Positions 46,808-56,086 of a stretch of DNA of 64,000 nucleotides are shown one piece after another. The notes beneath the pieces are model-generated. The model did not search any database. It was not told the DNA's origin and saw nothing but the letters and a program-made list of their open reading frames with translations. Origin of the DNA: Opitutaceae bacterium (GTDB lineage Bacteria > Verrucomicrobiota > Verrucomicrobiia > Opitutales > Opitutaceae); contig JAGYIG010000013.1 of NCBI GenBank assembly GCA_018402455.1, positions 17,868-81,867 on the forward strand. Direction: 5' to 3'. The position numbers and the translations under genes were made by a program. Position 1 is the stretch's first letter, and every line of letters starts with the position of its first letter.

Positions 46808-47257
46808 TTAACCCTCTTCCTCCGCCGGCGCCGCCGGAGGAGGCAACGCCAGCCGACGACGTTCGATGGTCTCGACCCGGGGCTGGAAAATCTGATACCA
46901 GCCGGGCACCGAACGCCCTTCCACCCAGTAGATACGGTCCCGCCAAGCGGCCGGTAAATCCAGCTCCACCACCGGCACTTCAACCTCTTCGCTCACCGTC
47001 GGTTTCGAGATGTAGCTCGGGAAAAGATAAAGCCCGTCCCCCATCACCCGGGGCTCCACCAGGGCCAGAAACACCGGTTCATCGGGCGCGGAAATGCGCA
47101 GCCGCACAAGCTCCTCATCCGCCGCGATGACCGCAATCTGGGCACTGTGCAACGGTGAAGCCACGTCCACGAAGGTGGGCCGCAACGCACTCATGCAGCC
47201 CCCGAACGCGAGGCCGCCCACGGCCATCAAAGCTAGGCGCAGTCGGGGCTTCATCAT
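46808..47257 (-). CDS. Predicted lipoprotein of unknown function
   Basis: 149 residues from ATG 47257 with a lipoprotein signal: MMKPRLRLALMAVGGLAF followed by the lipobox G-G-C. After the cysteine come an LRPTFVDVASP segment and a region of strands (VFLALVEPRVMGDGLYLFPS, VPVVELDLP, WYQIFQPRVETIERRRL), then an Ala/Pro/Glu tail. No family is recognised. It lies 10 bases downstream of the MFS gene and 52 bases upstream of mutL, so it is probably co-transcribed. A longer in-frame reading to 47320 lacks signal-peptide character. Confidence 0.65.
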   Translation of the reverse strand: MMKPRLRLALMAVGGLAFGGCMSALRPTFVDVASPLHSAQIAVIAADEELVRLRISAPDEPVFLALVEPRVMGDGLYLFPSYISKPTVSEEVEVPVVELDLPAAWRDRIYWVEGRSVPGWYQIFQPRVETIERRRLALPPPAAPAEEEG

Positions 47258-47267
47258 CTCTTTGGCG

Positions 47268-48689
47268 TCACGGTTTCCGGGCAGATGTTTCATCGGAATC
47301 TCCCGAGGTTGTCCGCGCAACCGCCTTCAGATCAATCAAACTCACCAGGTAGGTGGCCGCTCTAAAGGGGCGAAAAATGGCTCGGCCGATGACCAACGCG
47401 TCCACTTCCACGTTATGGTCCTCCTTCAGCCGGGCCAAAAGGGACGACAGCACCACCACACTCGCCACCACCACGAGAAAAAAGACCTGAAAGACTTCCG
47501 GGTTGATCGAGGCTCCCCGCTCGTTGTCGGCCTTCAGCACCAGTCCCCACAGGATCGGAGAGATTCCCCCGCAACAGGCGGTGACCGCTCCCATGACGGC
47601 CACCATCAGCGCCCGGCGTGATTCTTCGACCACCTGGGCCAAATAATTGAGATTGGCGACCGTCCAGCAGGCCGCCGCCAGGCCCAGCCCAAAATAGGCC
47701 GCGTAGATCAGGCTGGTCGGTCCGCCCCCGCGGTTCAGGAATAACCACCAAAAGAGCCCCACGGCGACATAGAGCACCATCGTCAGCAGGAAAAACGGTC
47801 GAGTGCCCGCCTGATCAATCCGGCGCCGGATGAAGGCGGCGGCAAAAATCACGCCGGCATACCGGGCGACTTCAAACCCCATGATCTGTCCGGCACTCAG
47901 GGCGGGTCCCGCTTTCAGGTAATAGGCCAAAAACGGCGGGATCGGGGTCGACACCACCGCATACCAAGCCGCCAGCCACAGGTAGGAGCGAAACGGCGAG
48001 GGCCGGAACATCAGCCGCGGCGTGTCGCGCAGGAGTTCCACCAGTTTCACCTGGGGTGGGTTTTCGGCGTCCGGCAGCCGCCGAAGCGCCATAAAGCTGA
48101 AACCGGACCCAAAAACCGCGATCAGGTACTGGATCAGCAGAGCCGTATACACGGACAGCTGCATGAACAGCAACACGCACACCAACAGGGTTCCCACTCC
48201 CGCCACGCCGGAGATGAATTGATCACTGCCGAAGTATCGCCCGCGCGCCTTCGCCGGCAAAATCGCATACAACCAGGGCATGATGGCGGAAGCCCCGATC
48301 GTTCGAAAAAAACAAAACCAAAACACGCTGCCCACCAGAGCGGGCGCCATCCACGGCTGCACCCCCCATCGCGGCGCCACGATAGCCAGCCAGACCGGCA
48401 CCAACAGGAAAACACTTCGGGCCGCCCAGCCCCCCAACATCACCCGCTTGTAACCAAAGCGCGGGAGCAGGGCCGTCGCCACAATCTGCAACGGCGTGAG
48501 CAAAAAGACGAAGGAGTAAGCCAAGCCGACTTGAAAGGGACTCGCGCCCAATTGCTCACAAAAGAGCACCATCGGGGTGCCGATGGCGATCTGCCAAGCC
48601 AGGGCATTAAAAAACCCAAACACCAGCCCCGACCGAAAGGGGGCCAGCTCGGGGTCGGTTTTTTCCGTCGGAATCAGTCGGGGCCACAC
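47268..48689 (-). CDS. Major facilitator superfamily transporter
   Basis: A 473-residue membrane protein with 12 predicted helices, starting at GTG 48689. The first loop contains LPRFGYKRVMLGGW, the A-motif-like position, and the N-terminal helix FGFFNALAWQIAIGTPMVLF is followed by a tidy MFS pattern. The C-terminal tail beyond the last helix is about 60 residues and cytoplasmic. The substrate is unknown. It follows argH by 18 bases, so arginine or another metabolite is possible, but this is only context. Confidence 0.85.
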   Translation of the reverse strand: MWPRLIPTEKTDPELAPFRSGLVFGFFNALAWQIAIGTPMVLFCEQLGASPFQVGLAYSFVFLLTPLQIVATALLPRFGYKRVMLGGWAARSVFLLVPVWLAIVAPRWGVQPWMAPALVGSVFWFCFFRTIGASAIMPWLYAILPAKARGRYFGSDQFISGVAGVGTLLVCVLLFMQLSVYTALLIQYLIAVFGSGFSFMALRRLPDAENPPQVKLVELLRDTPRLMFRPSPFRSYLWLAAWYAVVSTPIPPFLAYYLKAGPALSAGQIMGFEVARYAGVIFAAAFIRRRIDQAGTRPFFLLTMVLYVAVGLFWWLFLNRGGGPTSLIYAAYFGLGLAAACWTVANLNYLAQVVEESRRALMVAVMGAVTACCGGISPILWGLVLKADNERGASINPEVFQVFFLVVVASVVVLSSLLARLKEDHNVEVDALVIGRAIFRPFRAATYLVSLIDLKAVARTTSGDSDETSARKP

Positions 48690-48707
48690 GGGTGCGTGAT
48701 TCCTCGT

Positions 48708-50111
48708 CTAGCGGCTTAACCGCCGCCGCCACCGGGTCAGTTGGCGTTTGACCTGCCGGGGGCCCGGCATTCCCGTGCCCCGCCGCCGTTGGCCTGCCCG
48801 CTGTAAGTCGAACACGTCCACCCAGTCGGCTTTCAGCGCGGGGTGGAGTTTCACCACCACTTCATGGGGCAGTTCATTCAAGGGTATCCGCGAGGTCTCG
48901 GCCAGTTTGACCACCGCTCCCACCACGTGATGCGCTTCTCGGAAGGGCACCCCCGCCTCGACCAAATAATCGGCCAGGTCGGTCGCCAAGAGCGCCGGGT
49001 CGGCCACCGCCGCGGCGCATTTTTCGGGTTTGAACACCGTGCCCTGCACCGTGCCAGCCACAACCTCCAGGGCCAGCACGGTCTGGTCGAAGCTGTCAAA
49101 AATCGGCGGTTTGTCGTCCTGCAAATCGCGATTGTAAGTCAGCGGAAGGCCTTTGGTCAGAGTGAGCAAGGTGGTCAGATTGCCCTGCAATCGGGCGGCC
49201 TTGCCCCGAAGGATTTCGCAGGCATCCGGATTCTTTTTCTGCGGCATCAGTGAGGATCCGGTGCAAAAGGCGTCCGGCAGGCTCAGGAAATCAAATTCAC
49301 TGCTGGCCCACAGGATGAGGTCTTCGGCCAACCGGGACAGATGCGTGCCCACCAACGCCGCGGCCGTGGCGAACTCCACAAAGACGTCGCGGTCGGCGAC
49401 TGCATCCATGGAATTCTGCGTCACGCGCGGTCGGCCGCGCGAGTCCACAAAACCCAGTTGCCGGGCGGTGAACTCCCGATCGATCGGCAACGTGGTGCCC
49501 GCCAGCGCGCCCGCACCCAAGGGACACCAGTTGGCCGCATCGGCCACTGCGGCAAACCGGGTGCGATCCCGCTCCAGCATCTCCAAATAAGCCGCCAAAT
49601 GATGCGCCACTTGCACCGGCTGAGCCCGTTGCAAATGCGTGTAACCGGGTATCAGGATATCGCCGGCCTGCTCGGCCAATTCCAGCAAGGCGCGCTGGGC
49701 TCCAGCCAACCGCTGGTCGACCTCCCCGCAGGCCCACTTGAAAAAGAGGCGCATGTCCGTGGCCACTTGATCATTGCGACTACGCGCGGTGTGCAGTTTG
49801 GCCGCGGCCGGCACCAACGCCGTCAGGGCCTGTTCGATGTTCATGTGCACGTCCTCAAGTTCCCTCCGCCAAACAAAGGTGCCCGCCGTGATCTGTTGCT
49901 CAATTTGGCTCAGTCCTCGCTGGATCGCCTTGCATTCCCGGGCGCTGATCAATCCCACCTGAGCCAGCATCGCCGCATGCGCTTTGCTCCCCGCAATGTC
50001 GAACGGCGCCAAGCGACGATCAAAAGACACCGACTCACTGAAGGTCAGCATCAATTCCGCGGGGCCCGTCGAGAAACGTCCGCCCCAAGTCGCTTGTTTT
50101 TTCTTGGCCAT
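48708..50111 (-). CDS. argH: Argininosuccinate lyase
   Basis: 467 residues from ATG 50111 ([20 protein letters not shown]). It splits argininosuccinate to arginine and fumarate in the last step of arginine synthesis. The signature loop [12 protein letters not shown] with its catalytic Ser is present, with [15 protein letters not shown] and [20 protein letters not shown] around the active site. The length is standard. It heads the run to the MFS, lipoprotein and mutL genes. The in-frame extension to 50168 is not supported. Confidence 0.96.
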   Translation of the reverse strand: MAKKKQATWGGRFSTGPAELMLTFSESVSFDRRLAPFDIAGSKAHAAMLAQVGLISARECKAIQRGLSQIEQQITAGTFVWRRELEDVHMNIEQALTALVPAAAKLHTARSRNDQVATDMRLFFKWACGEVDQRLAGAQRALLELAEQAGDILIPGYTHLQRAQPVQVAHHLAAYLEMLERDRTRFAAVADAANWCPLGAGALAGTTLPIDREFTARQLGFVDSRGRPRVTQNSMDAVADRDVFVEFATAAALVGTHLSRLAEDLILWASSEFDFLSLPDAFCTGSSLMPQKKNPDACEILRGKAARLQGNLTTLLTLTKGLPLTYNRDLQDDKPPIFDSFDQTVLALEVVAGTVQGTVFKPEKCAAAVADPALLATDLADYLVEAGVPFREAHHVVGAVVKLAETSRIPLNELPHEVVVKLHPALKADWVDVFDLQRAGQRRRGTGMPGPRQVKRQLTRWRRRLSR

Positions 50112-50229
50112 GTCGGGTTGAGCAGAGGCGCGGGGTAGAGGCCGCGCAACGCGAAAGATAACGGACAATACCCGCCGACGCGGCAGGATTCAGTTGCCGC
50201 GCCCCGCCACCCCACCACAGTCGAACCCC

Positions 50230-50697
50230 ATGTTTCCTTCGCTGCGAGCCCTCACCGGATGCTTGATGCTGGCTGCCAGCGCGGTGGCGCAAGACGCCGA
50301 ACCCGCGTCCGAGCCTCTGCCTGATTTCTACCAGCGCGCCGCGGTGGCCCCGGCCAAAACGTCGATCTACATCGGCAACGTGAAACTGGTGATGCCCCCC
50401 TTTGACCGAAAGGGGGAGCTCTATGCCTCCACCTACGAGGCAAAGGTGTTCCCTTTCTTTTTCTACAACGAGGCCGGCCGCATCGCGATCATCCTGTCGG
50501 ATGAGGACCTCCGGCAACTGGCCGACGGAGAGCGAGTCCATTTTACCGGCGAAGCGTTTAGCACCAAAGAAGAGCCGCGCCGGGTGGAGGGTCACGCTGA
50601 TCCCGCCGATGAACGGTCCGGCAAAATCAAGGTTCGGGTCTGGGTCTCGAAGAACATCGAACTGATCTTCAACACCACCTACCGGTTCGAAGGCTGA
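50230..50697 (+). CDS. Exported protein of unknown function (155 aa)
   Basis: A signal peptide (FPSLRALTGCLMLAASAVAQ) is followed by a compact beta-rich domain: KTSIYIGNVKLVMPPFDRKG, KVFPFFFYNEAGRIAIILSD, and VRVWVSKNIELIFNTTYRFEG at the end. No named family is recognised. The start at ATG 50230 places the signal peptide first; the longer reading to 50194 adds a Pro-rich leader. It is alone on the plus strand, between argH and a kinase-like gene that ends just after it. Confidence 0.6.
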   Translation: MFPSLRALTGCLMLAASAVAQDAEPASEPLPDFYQRAAVAPAKTSIYIGNVKLVMPPFDRKGELYASTYEAKVFPFFFYNEAGRIAIILSDEDLRQLADGERVHFTGEAFSTKEEPRRVEGHADPADERSGKIKVRVWVSKNIELIFNTTYRFEG

Positions 50698-50715
50698 GCC
50701 CCGCCGGAGCGGGCT

Positions 50716-52296
50716 TCAGCACGCGTCGTCGTCGCGGCCTTCGGCGGCGGGAGTCAGAAACGATCTAACCCGGTTTAGCAGTAGCGTCATCCCAAAAGGT
50801 TTCTGCAGGAAGCCGGCCGCACCCGAACGATTGACCGCCGCCTCCAATTTGGGTTCGAGGTGACCACTCATGATAAGGACAGGCAGGCTCGGTTCCGCCT
50901 CCCGGATCTGCGAAAAAACCTCCCATCCACTCATCCCCGGCAGCACCAAGTCGGTCACCACCAGATTTAGGGTGCGCTGATGCTGGCGAAACTCTAACAC
51001 CGCGCTTTCGCCGTCCCGGGCGGTGATTACTTCCAAGCCGTTTTTGCTCAGGACGGAGGCCATGGTTTCGAGCAAGCCTTCTTCGTCATCGATCAGGAGC
51101 ACCTTGGGCGCGACTCCGCCCGTCCGTTGGGCCATGGGCGCGACGGGGGGATTTTCGGCTTCAAGCGACTTCTCCACGTCTCCGCCGAGCGGCAGCCAGA
51201 GGGTGTAAGCCGCTAGGCCGCCCCCGGGGTCCGCTTCGTAGCTCCAAAAGCCGTGATGAGACTCGACGATCCGTTCGACCATGGTCATGCCCAAATCATG
51301 CTTCCGCATATCGGCCCCGGAGTTCTCCCAGGGCATGGGAGGGCGACTGCTGTTGCGGGGGCGACCAGGATTGATCAGCTCGATAACCGCATAGGTTCGA
51401 GCATCCGCCGTGGGGAACCGCTCGTGCATCGTTGCTACCGCCTCCCAACGTGTACGGGTGCGCAATCCCCGGGTGGCATCAGGCTCGAACGCATGAAGCC
51501 GCCGAATCATCTCCCCCAACGCGTCCCCAATTTGCAGGGTATCCAGCGGCACGACCTTGAGCTCGGGCACCATGGAGAGTTCCAATTCGATCGGGCGGTC
51601 ACCGATCTCCGGTCGCAGGAGCTGTAACTTGCTTTCCAGAAAACGCCCCAAGTCGGTCTGCTGGAGCTCCGGATCCGGACGCCGCATCAGGTAGAGCGAC
51701 TGCTTCACCAACAAGGTGGCGCGTTGCACCGCCCCACCGACGCCTTCGGCCACCACTTGCTGCCGTTTGGCGTCACTGGTGCCCTCCTTTAAAAGCGCGG
51801 TGTAGCCCAGCATAATCGAAAGCAGATTATTGAGGTCGTTGCTCACCGAGGAGGACAGTGCGGTGTAGGACTCCACCCGGTTGATGCTCTCCATCGTGCG
51901 GTCGAGTCGAGCCAAGTCGCTCAAATCCACCGTGGTAATCAAACGAGCAACGGCTCCCTCCGTCAGGGTCACGCGGCGGTTGCGGGTGTAGGTGACCAAC
52001 GGGCGGCCCCGACGGTTGACAAAAAACGTTTCCTCCCCGGCCCAGGCGGAGGGATCCGCCCCCTCGATAATCGCCCGATGCAGCCCCTGCATCACCATAG
52101 CTTTGTCCGCAGGGTGCAGTCGAATCAGCGGCAAATCCGTCAACTCTTCCTCCTTGTAACCGAGAATATCGGCGAAGGCCCGGTTGGACTGCATCACCTG
52201 GCCCCCAGCGTCGACCAAGCACAATCCGGCCGCGCATTCCCGCCACATCGTTTCCATCAGCGATGGGTCCAGGGCAGTATCCTTGAGGGAGGGCAT
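50716..52296 (-). CDS. PAS hybrid kinase-like protein lacking the phospho-acceptor His, with intact receiver
   Basis: 526 residues from ATG 52296 (MPSLKDTALD). PAS spans about residues 20-125 (CLVDAGGQVMQSNRAFADIL). The HisKA-like helix reads ALSSSVSNDLNNLLSIMLGY, with Asn153 where the usual AHDLNN histidine should be. The HATPase domain is weak: no clear N-box asparagine in LQIGDALGEMIRRLHAF, and no D-G-G/GLGL except LGMTMVERIVESHHG. The receiver domain at about 398-512 is intact (Asp403/404, phospho-Asp449 in VVTDLVLPG, Lys499 in LQKPFG). It may accept a phosphate from another kinase instead of making one. Confidence 0.8.
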   Translation of the reverse strand: MPSLKDTALDPSLMETMWRECAAGLCLVDAGGQVMQSNRAFADILGYKEEELTDLPLIRLHPADKAMVMQGLHRAIIEGADPSAWAGEETFFVNRRGRPLVTYTRNRRVTLTEGAVARLITTVDLSDLARLDRTMESINRVESYTALSSSVSNDLNNLLSIMLGYTALLKEGTSDAKRQQVVAEGVGGAVQRATLLVKQSLYLMRRPDPELQQTDLGRFLESKLQLLRPEIGDRPIELELSMVPELKVVPLDTLQIGDALGEMIRRLHAFEPDATRGLRTRTRWEAVATMHERFPTADARTYAVIELINPGRPRNSSRPPMPWENSGADMRKHDLGMTMVERIVESHHGFWSYEADPGGGLAAYTLWLPLGGDVEKSLEAENPPVAPMAQRTGGVAPKVLLIDDEEGLLETMASVLSKNGLEVITARDGESAVLEFRQHQRTLNLVVTDLVLPGMSGWEVFSQIREAEPSLPVLIMSGHLEPKLEAAVNRSGAAGFLQKPFGMTLLLNRVRSFLTPAAEGRDDDAC

Positions 52297-52400
52297 GGTG
52301 AAGCGGGGAGTGGTGGGACCGGACCTTCGACCAGGAGGAGGGTCGGCGACTTCAGGAGCGAAGGTGGTGTGGCGGAGGGAGGGGGGTGAAGGGAGTGAGC

Positions 52401-52477
52401 TGGCGCGCCCGGAGGGAATCGAACCCCCGACCACCAGCTTAGAAGGCAGGTGCTCTATCCAACTGAGCTACGGGCGC
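52401..52477 (-). tRNA. tRNA-Arg (anticodon UCU)
   Basis: A 77-base cloverleaf on the minus strand with a 7-bp acceptor stem (GCGCCCG/CGGGCGC), D arm GCTC...GAGC, anticodon loop CTTCTAA giving UCU, T loop GTTCGATTC and an encoded 3' CCA. The anticodon stem CCTGC/GCTGG has a U-U mismatch at its middle pair (29-41), whereas the other pairs are normal. UCU reads AGA, and by wobble AGG, codons, which are rare in this GC-rich window. Confidence 0.93.
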
Positions 52478-52683
52478 TCATAACTGACTTTGGGTTTAAG
52501 AAGCCCCAACCCGTGCTCGACAAGGTCAAATCAGATCCGTTTAGGCCTATTTGATGAAATATCAGTCGGAAATTGTCCGCGCCCCTTAATTCTCGCGCCC
52601 GTCGCCCCCCAATTTCGACGCAAGGGAAAGTTGGCCCGCGCACAACCTTTCGCCGCAAACGCCCTCCGCCATGACGGGCATGA

Positions 52684-54657
52684 TCAGGTCAAATTCTCCG
52701 CTTGGACGACGCGGTAGACATCGAGATCGCCCTTGCCTTTGATCGGGACTTTTCCGCCGTAGTCAGCGGCAAACGTATCCTTGATCAGGTCATAGGTGTA
52801 GGCGGAAACGCAGATCTCGTCGGCCGCCGCCACCGATTCCATGCGGCTGGCCAGATTCACGGTGTCGCCAAACACATCATACGTGAACTTCCACTTCCCG
52901 ACCACCCCGGCGACAACCGGCCCCGAGTGCAGGCCCAGGCGCATCCGCCATTTTATCGCCGAGGATGCGTTGCGCCGCCGGGTGTAATCGAGCATCGCCT
53001 GAGCGAGGCGCGTGGCGCGAACCGCGTGGTCCGATTGGATCTCCGGCAATCCGGCGGCCGCCACGTAGGCATCGCCGATGGTCTTTATCTTCTCCAAGCC
53101 GTGGGCCCGGGCGAGGTCATCAAAAGCCGAAAAGATCTCATCCAACTCCGCCACCAGTCGCTTGACCGGGATGGAGGAGACCGTGGCGGTAAACCCGCTG
53201 AAATCGCTGAACAAAATTGTAACTTCCTCATACCGCCGGGGCAGGCTCTCGCCGGTTTTCTTGAGCTCCGCCGCGACTTCGGCCGGAAGGATGTTTTCCA
53301 GCAGTCGATCCGATTTATCCTTCTCCGTGCGCAGGTCCAACGTGCGTTCGGCCACCTCCTCCTCCAAACGTTCCTTTTGCGACTGAATCAGCATCTGCTT
53401 CTCCCGCTCGCGTTCGAGGTTTTCTTCGTGCAACTCCTGCACTTGCACCAGTTTCAGCGCCAACCGTTGCCCGGTGAGCGCGTATTCCCGGGCGACATTG
53501 AGCGAGAATACCAACGCGAGCGTCAGGATACCAAAATTGAAGGAATGCGTTGACCATGCCACGTTCGGAACCACCCCGAATATCCGCAGCACGTTGTAGC
53601 CGATCACCAGGGCAAAAATCGCCATGCCGGCGAAGATCAAAATCGCGCCGGGCCGCCGTTCCCGCAACCCCCGCACCGCCACCCGCAGGGCCTCCAGACT
53701 GCACCCCAACCCATAGACCGCGACCACCTGAAAGGCGACGTAGTCGGCGCTCCACATCCCATAGATCGCCGCCGGCCACGCCGCCCACCACAAGACCCGA
53801 TAAGGCAACCCTTCGGGAATCTGAAACTGGCGATACATCGTCCTCATCCCGAACGCCGAAAAAACCGGAATCACCGCGAGAAAGAAACGATACCCCAGCA
53901 GGTAACCATCGATGGTGGTGACACTCGCCAAATACAGACGCGAGCAACTCAGCACCGACAGCGAGAGCATGAACATCCCGATGGCCAGATTGGGACCACG
54001 CTTTCCGCCCAGCCCGGCGATCGAAAAATGGAGCAGCGCCAACATCCCGGGCACCGCGATAAAAAACAACAACGGGGCGCGCACGGTGTCGTTGCGCGCA
54101 CTGACCTCCCGGCTCCATTGGGCCGGGGAGACCAATCTGATTTTTAATTCGGCCGTGGCCGGGGACACCTGATTCCAATCCGCTCCCGCGTGATCCGAGT
54201 GCTCCACCTCCAACAGGATCGTCCGATCCGGCTGGAGCCACAGGGACAGGGGATCGGTGTTGCGCCGCACGGCCTGCTCCTCCTCGCGGGAGTCCCCCGG
54301 TCGGCCGGCTCGCCCCAGGAGTTTTCCATCCGCAAACACGTCACTCCCGCCGACTTGTTCCAGATGTAAAAAAACGTGCTGCGACTCCCGCAGTTGCGAG
54401 CCATCCAGTCGCAACCGCAGTCGACCGCGTCCCGACCAACCGGGCGCCGCGCCCCCGGAATCCAATTGCCAAGCCCCTTCATAAGCCGCCTCCCCTTCCG
54501 CTAATGCGGCGGGTAAACTCCAGACCGGAATCTCATCCACCACCCACGGAGCCGGGTCGGCGGAACTGGCGTTGCCGAGGGCCGGGAATCCCCCCACGCC
54601 CCCCAGCGCCAGGACTGCGATCCGCACGAATCTGCTCAAGTATCCGGTCGGTCCCAT
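52684..54657 (-). CDS. Membrane-bound class III adenylate/guanylate cyclase
   Basis: A 657-residue protein. After a signal sequence, residues 35-185 form an extracytoplasmic domain of the 7TMR-DISM kind (VFADGKLLGRAGRPGDSREE). About seven hydrophobic helices cover roughly 195-400, followed by a coiled coil (EENLEREREKQMLIQSQKER) and the cyclase domain from about 465. The cyclase has the metal Asp in TILFSDFSGFTATVSSI (near 485), the Lys and Asp of KIKTIGDAYVAAAGLPE, and the transition-state Asn/Arg in FGDTVNLASRMES. The Lys and Asp/Thr pattern points to ATP. The gene is three bases from the DUF697 gene before it. Confidence 0.88.
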   Translation of the reverse strand: MGPTGYLSRFVRIAVLALGGVGGFPALGNASSADPAPWVVDEIPVWSLPAALAEGEAAYEGAWQLDSGGAAPGWSGRGRLRLRLDGSQLRESQHVFLHLEQVGGSDVFADGKLLGRAGRPGDSREEEQAVRRNTDPLSLWLQPDRTILLEVEHSDHAGADWNQVSPATAELKIRLVSPAQWSREVSARNDTVRAPLLFFIAVPGMLALLHFSIAGLGGKRGPNLAIGMFMLSLSVLSCSRLYLASVTTIDGYLLGYRFFLAVIPVFSAFGMRTMYRQFQIPEGLPYRVLWWAAWPAAIYGMWSADYVAFQVVAVYGLGCSLEALRVAVRGLRERRPGAILIFAGMAIFALVIGYNVLRIFGVVPNVAWSTHSFNFGILTLALVFSLNVAREYALTGQRLALKLVQVQELHEENLEREREKQMLIQSQKERLEEEVAERTLDLRTEKDKSDRLLENILPAEVAAELKKTGESLPRRYEEVTILFSDFSGFTATVSSIPVKRLVAELDEIFSAFDDLARAHGLEKIKTIGDAYVAAAGLPEIQSDHAVRATRLAQAMLDYTRRRNASSAIKWRMRLGLHSGPVVAGVVGKWKFTYDVFGDTVNLASRMESVAAADEICVSAYTYDLIKDTFAADYGGKVPIKGKGDLDVYRVVQAENLT

Positions 54658-54660
54658 GGG

Positions 54661-55170
54661 TCAGGTGACGCCGACCATCGGATTCAAGGGCAGGCGGGCC
54701 CAGAGCGAGCGGGAAAAATCCCGGAAGTCCCGCCCGTCTTCGAAGTGATCGACGCAGGAACGGCCCAACAAAAACGTGTAGGCCCCCAGCACCCCAGGCC
54801 ACGTTCCCCACCTCAGCATGCCACCGATTACGGGCACCGCTCCCACCGATGCCGCCAACTGCTGCACCAGCGTGCTCCGACCGATGCCGTAGTGCACCAC
54901 TCCAATCCCCGCGGAAGCGATCAGACTGCGGGCGGAAACCGGATCGAAAGGTTTCCGGTAGTAGCGCGCGAGTTCCTGCATCATTTGCAACTGCACGCCG
55001 GCGACGACGAGACTGTCCAGCACGGGCACCGGGATGAAATTGGCCGCCGCGCTGAAGACGGCATGACACTGCACAATCTCCATCGCCTCACTCCGGCGTT
55101 GTCGCCGCAAAGCGGATTGGCGTTGCTCTCGTCGGGTGTAGGCAGGCAGGGCTGCGGCGGGGGACGTCAT
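54661..55170 (-). CDS. DUF697-like helical protein B
   Basis: 169 residues. A basic N-terminus (RREQRQSALRRQRRS) precedes the DUF697 (YcjF-like) pattern: NFIPVPVLDSLVVAGVQLQM, then MQELARYYRKPFDPVSARSL, GAVPVIGGMLRWG and YTFLLGRSCVDHFEDG. The domain has amphipathic to membrane-seeking helices and is usually found in GTPase-linked or membrane-associated proteins. A second, related protein lies at 56087-56719. It sits between the ParA-like gene (5 bases away) and the cyclase (3 bases), so the three are probably co-translated. Confidence 0.75.
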   Translation of the reverse strand: MTSPAAALPAYTRREQRQSALRRQRRSEAMEIVQCHAVFSAAANFIPVPVLDSLVVAGVQLQMMQELARYYRKPFDPVSARSLIASAGIGVVHYGIGRSTLVQQLAASVGAVPVIGGMLRWGTWPGVLGAYTFLLGRSCVDHFEDGRDFRDFSRSLWARLPLNPMVGVT

Positions 55171-55175
55171 GGGGA

Positions 55176-55742
55176 CTAGAAGGTGATGATTTCCAACGCG
55201 ACTTGGAGAATCTCTTCCCGCGCCGACGCGTCGAGGGCTTTCCAGCCCAACAGCATGGCGTGTTGGTAGGATTGCCGTCGGCCGACCTGCCGACTCAAAA
55301 CCGGCAAGCCCAAACGTGCCCCCATCCCGGGAAGCTCCCTGGCCAAGGTGGTGTTCCGCTGCACCGAATTAAACAACACCGCCGCCTTGGCCCCCGCGTA
55401 ATGCTGACGAATAACGCCAACGGTGTCCTGGGACGTCCACAAATCGGCCGGCGAGGGAGAGGATATCAGGATCACGCGGTCGGCGTTCCTGAGGCCTTGG
55501 TGGAGCGCAGCCGATTCCAAACGAGGGGGGGTGTCCACGATGGTGGCATCATAAGTCTGGCCAGCGGCGGCGATCTCCAACCCCGGTTGGGTTGCTTTGA
55601 TCCAACGCGAAGCCGTTTGCTGGGGGTCGAGGTCCACCAAACCCACCCGTCGGCCCGCATCGACCAAGGCACAGCCCAACAAGATTGAAAGGGTGGTTTT
55701 CCCCGCGCCGCCTTTCCCGTTGCAAAAAACGATGTTCATCAT
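55176..55742 (-). CDS. Orphan ParA/MinD-type P-loop ATPase
   Basis: 188 residues from ATG 55742 (MMNIVFCNGKGGAGKTTLSI). The deviant Walker A is K-G-G-A-G-K-T-T, with A' in VGLVDLDPQQTASRW and Walker B in YDATIVDTPPRLESAA. The C-terminal half has LPVLSRQVGRRQSYQHAMLL. The size and lack of an N-terminal helix-turn-helix fit small ParA proteins that position cargo (McdA, PpfA, ParC types) better than chromosome Soj. No ParB is adjacent; the neighbouring DUF697 gene occupies the partner position. The start could be the second ATG, one codon later (55739). Confidence 0.85.
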   Translation of the reverse strand: MMNIVFCNGKGGAGKTTLSILLGCALVDAGRRVGLVDLDPQQTASRWIKATQPGLEIAAAGQTYDATIVDTPPRLESAALHQGLRNADRVILISSPSPADLWTSQDTVGVIRQHYAGAKAAVLFNSVQRNTTLARELPGMGARLGLPVLSRQVGRRQSYQHAMLLGWKALDASAREEILQVALEIITF

Positions 55743-55817
55743 GACTGAAAGCAGGCTCACCCCAGCGTTGATTTTTGCCGGGCGCAACGCTTTCCCTCAC
55801 CTCCCCCGGTCCGGGCA

Positions 55818-55852
55818 TAAAAACGCCCGAGGACCTTGCGGTCTTCGGGCGT
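55818..55852 (-). terminator. Intrinsic terminator after the small membrane protein
   Basis: A 13-pair stem (ACGCCCGAGGACC with one G-U pair) and a four-base loop are followed on the minus strand by TTTTT. It lies 24 bases after the small membrane protein's stop and separates that transcript from the ParA-DUF697-cyclase operon. Confidence 0.8.
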
Positions 55853-55875
55853 TAAAATGAAGGAATTCAGGAGCG

Positions 55876-56073
55876 TTATGCGCCCGCCGGAGCTTCGTCG
55901 TCCATTTCCGGGGCCACCTTCTTCTTCTCCGACACCAGCACAATGATGATGCCCATCAGGGGGGACAGCAGCACTGAGATGCCAAAATAAAGCCAGAAGC
56001 CGAGCTTACGCTCGCGACCGAGATAACCGACTAGGGCGCAGAGCGCCGCGTATATAATCCACATTACAACCAT
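55876..56073 (-). CDS. Small membrane protein, two helices (65 aa)
   Basis: A 65-residue protein with a first helix (MWIIYAALCALVGYLG), a basic loop (RERKLG), a second helix (FWLYFGISVLLSPLMGIIIVLV) and a charged tail ending EMDDEAPAGA. It is of the short two-helix envelope type and no named family is recognised. It follows the DUF697 gene at 56087 by 13 bases, so the two are likely one transcript, ended by the hairpin below it. ATG 56064 is an alternative start. Confidence 0.65.
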   Translation of the reverse strand: MVVMWIIYAALCALVGYLGRERKLGFWLYFGISVLLSPLMGIIIVLVSEKKKVAPEMDDEAPAGA

Positions 56074-56086
56074 GGTGTGAGGGGGG

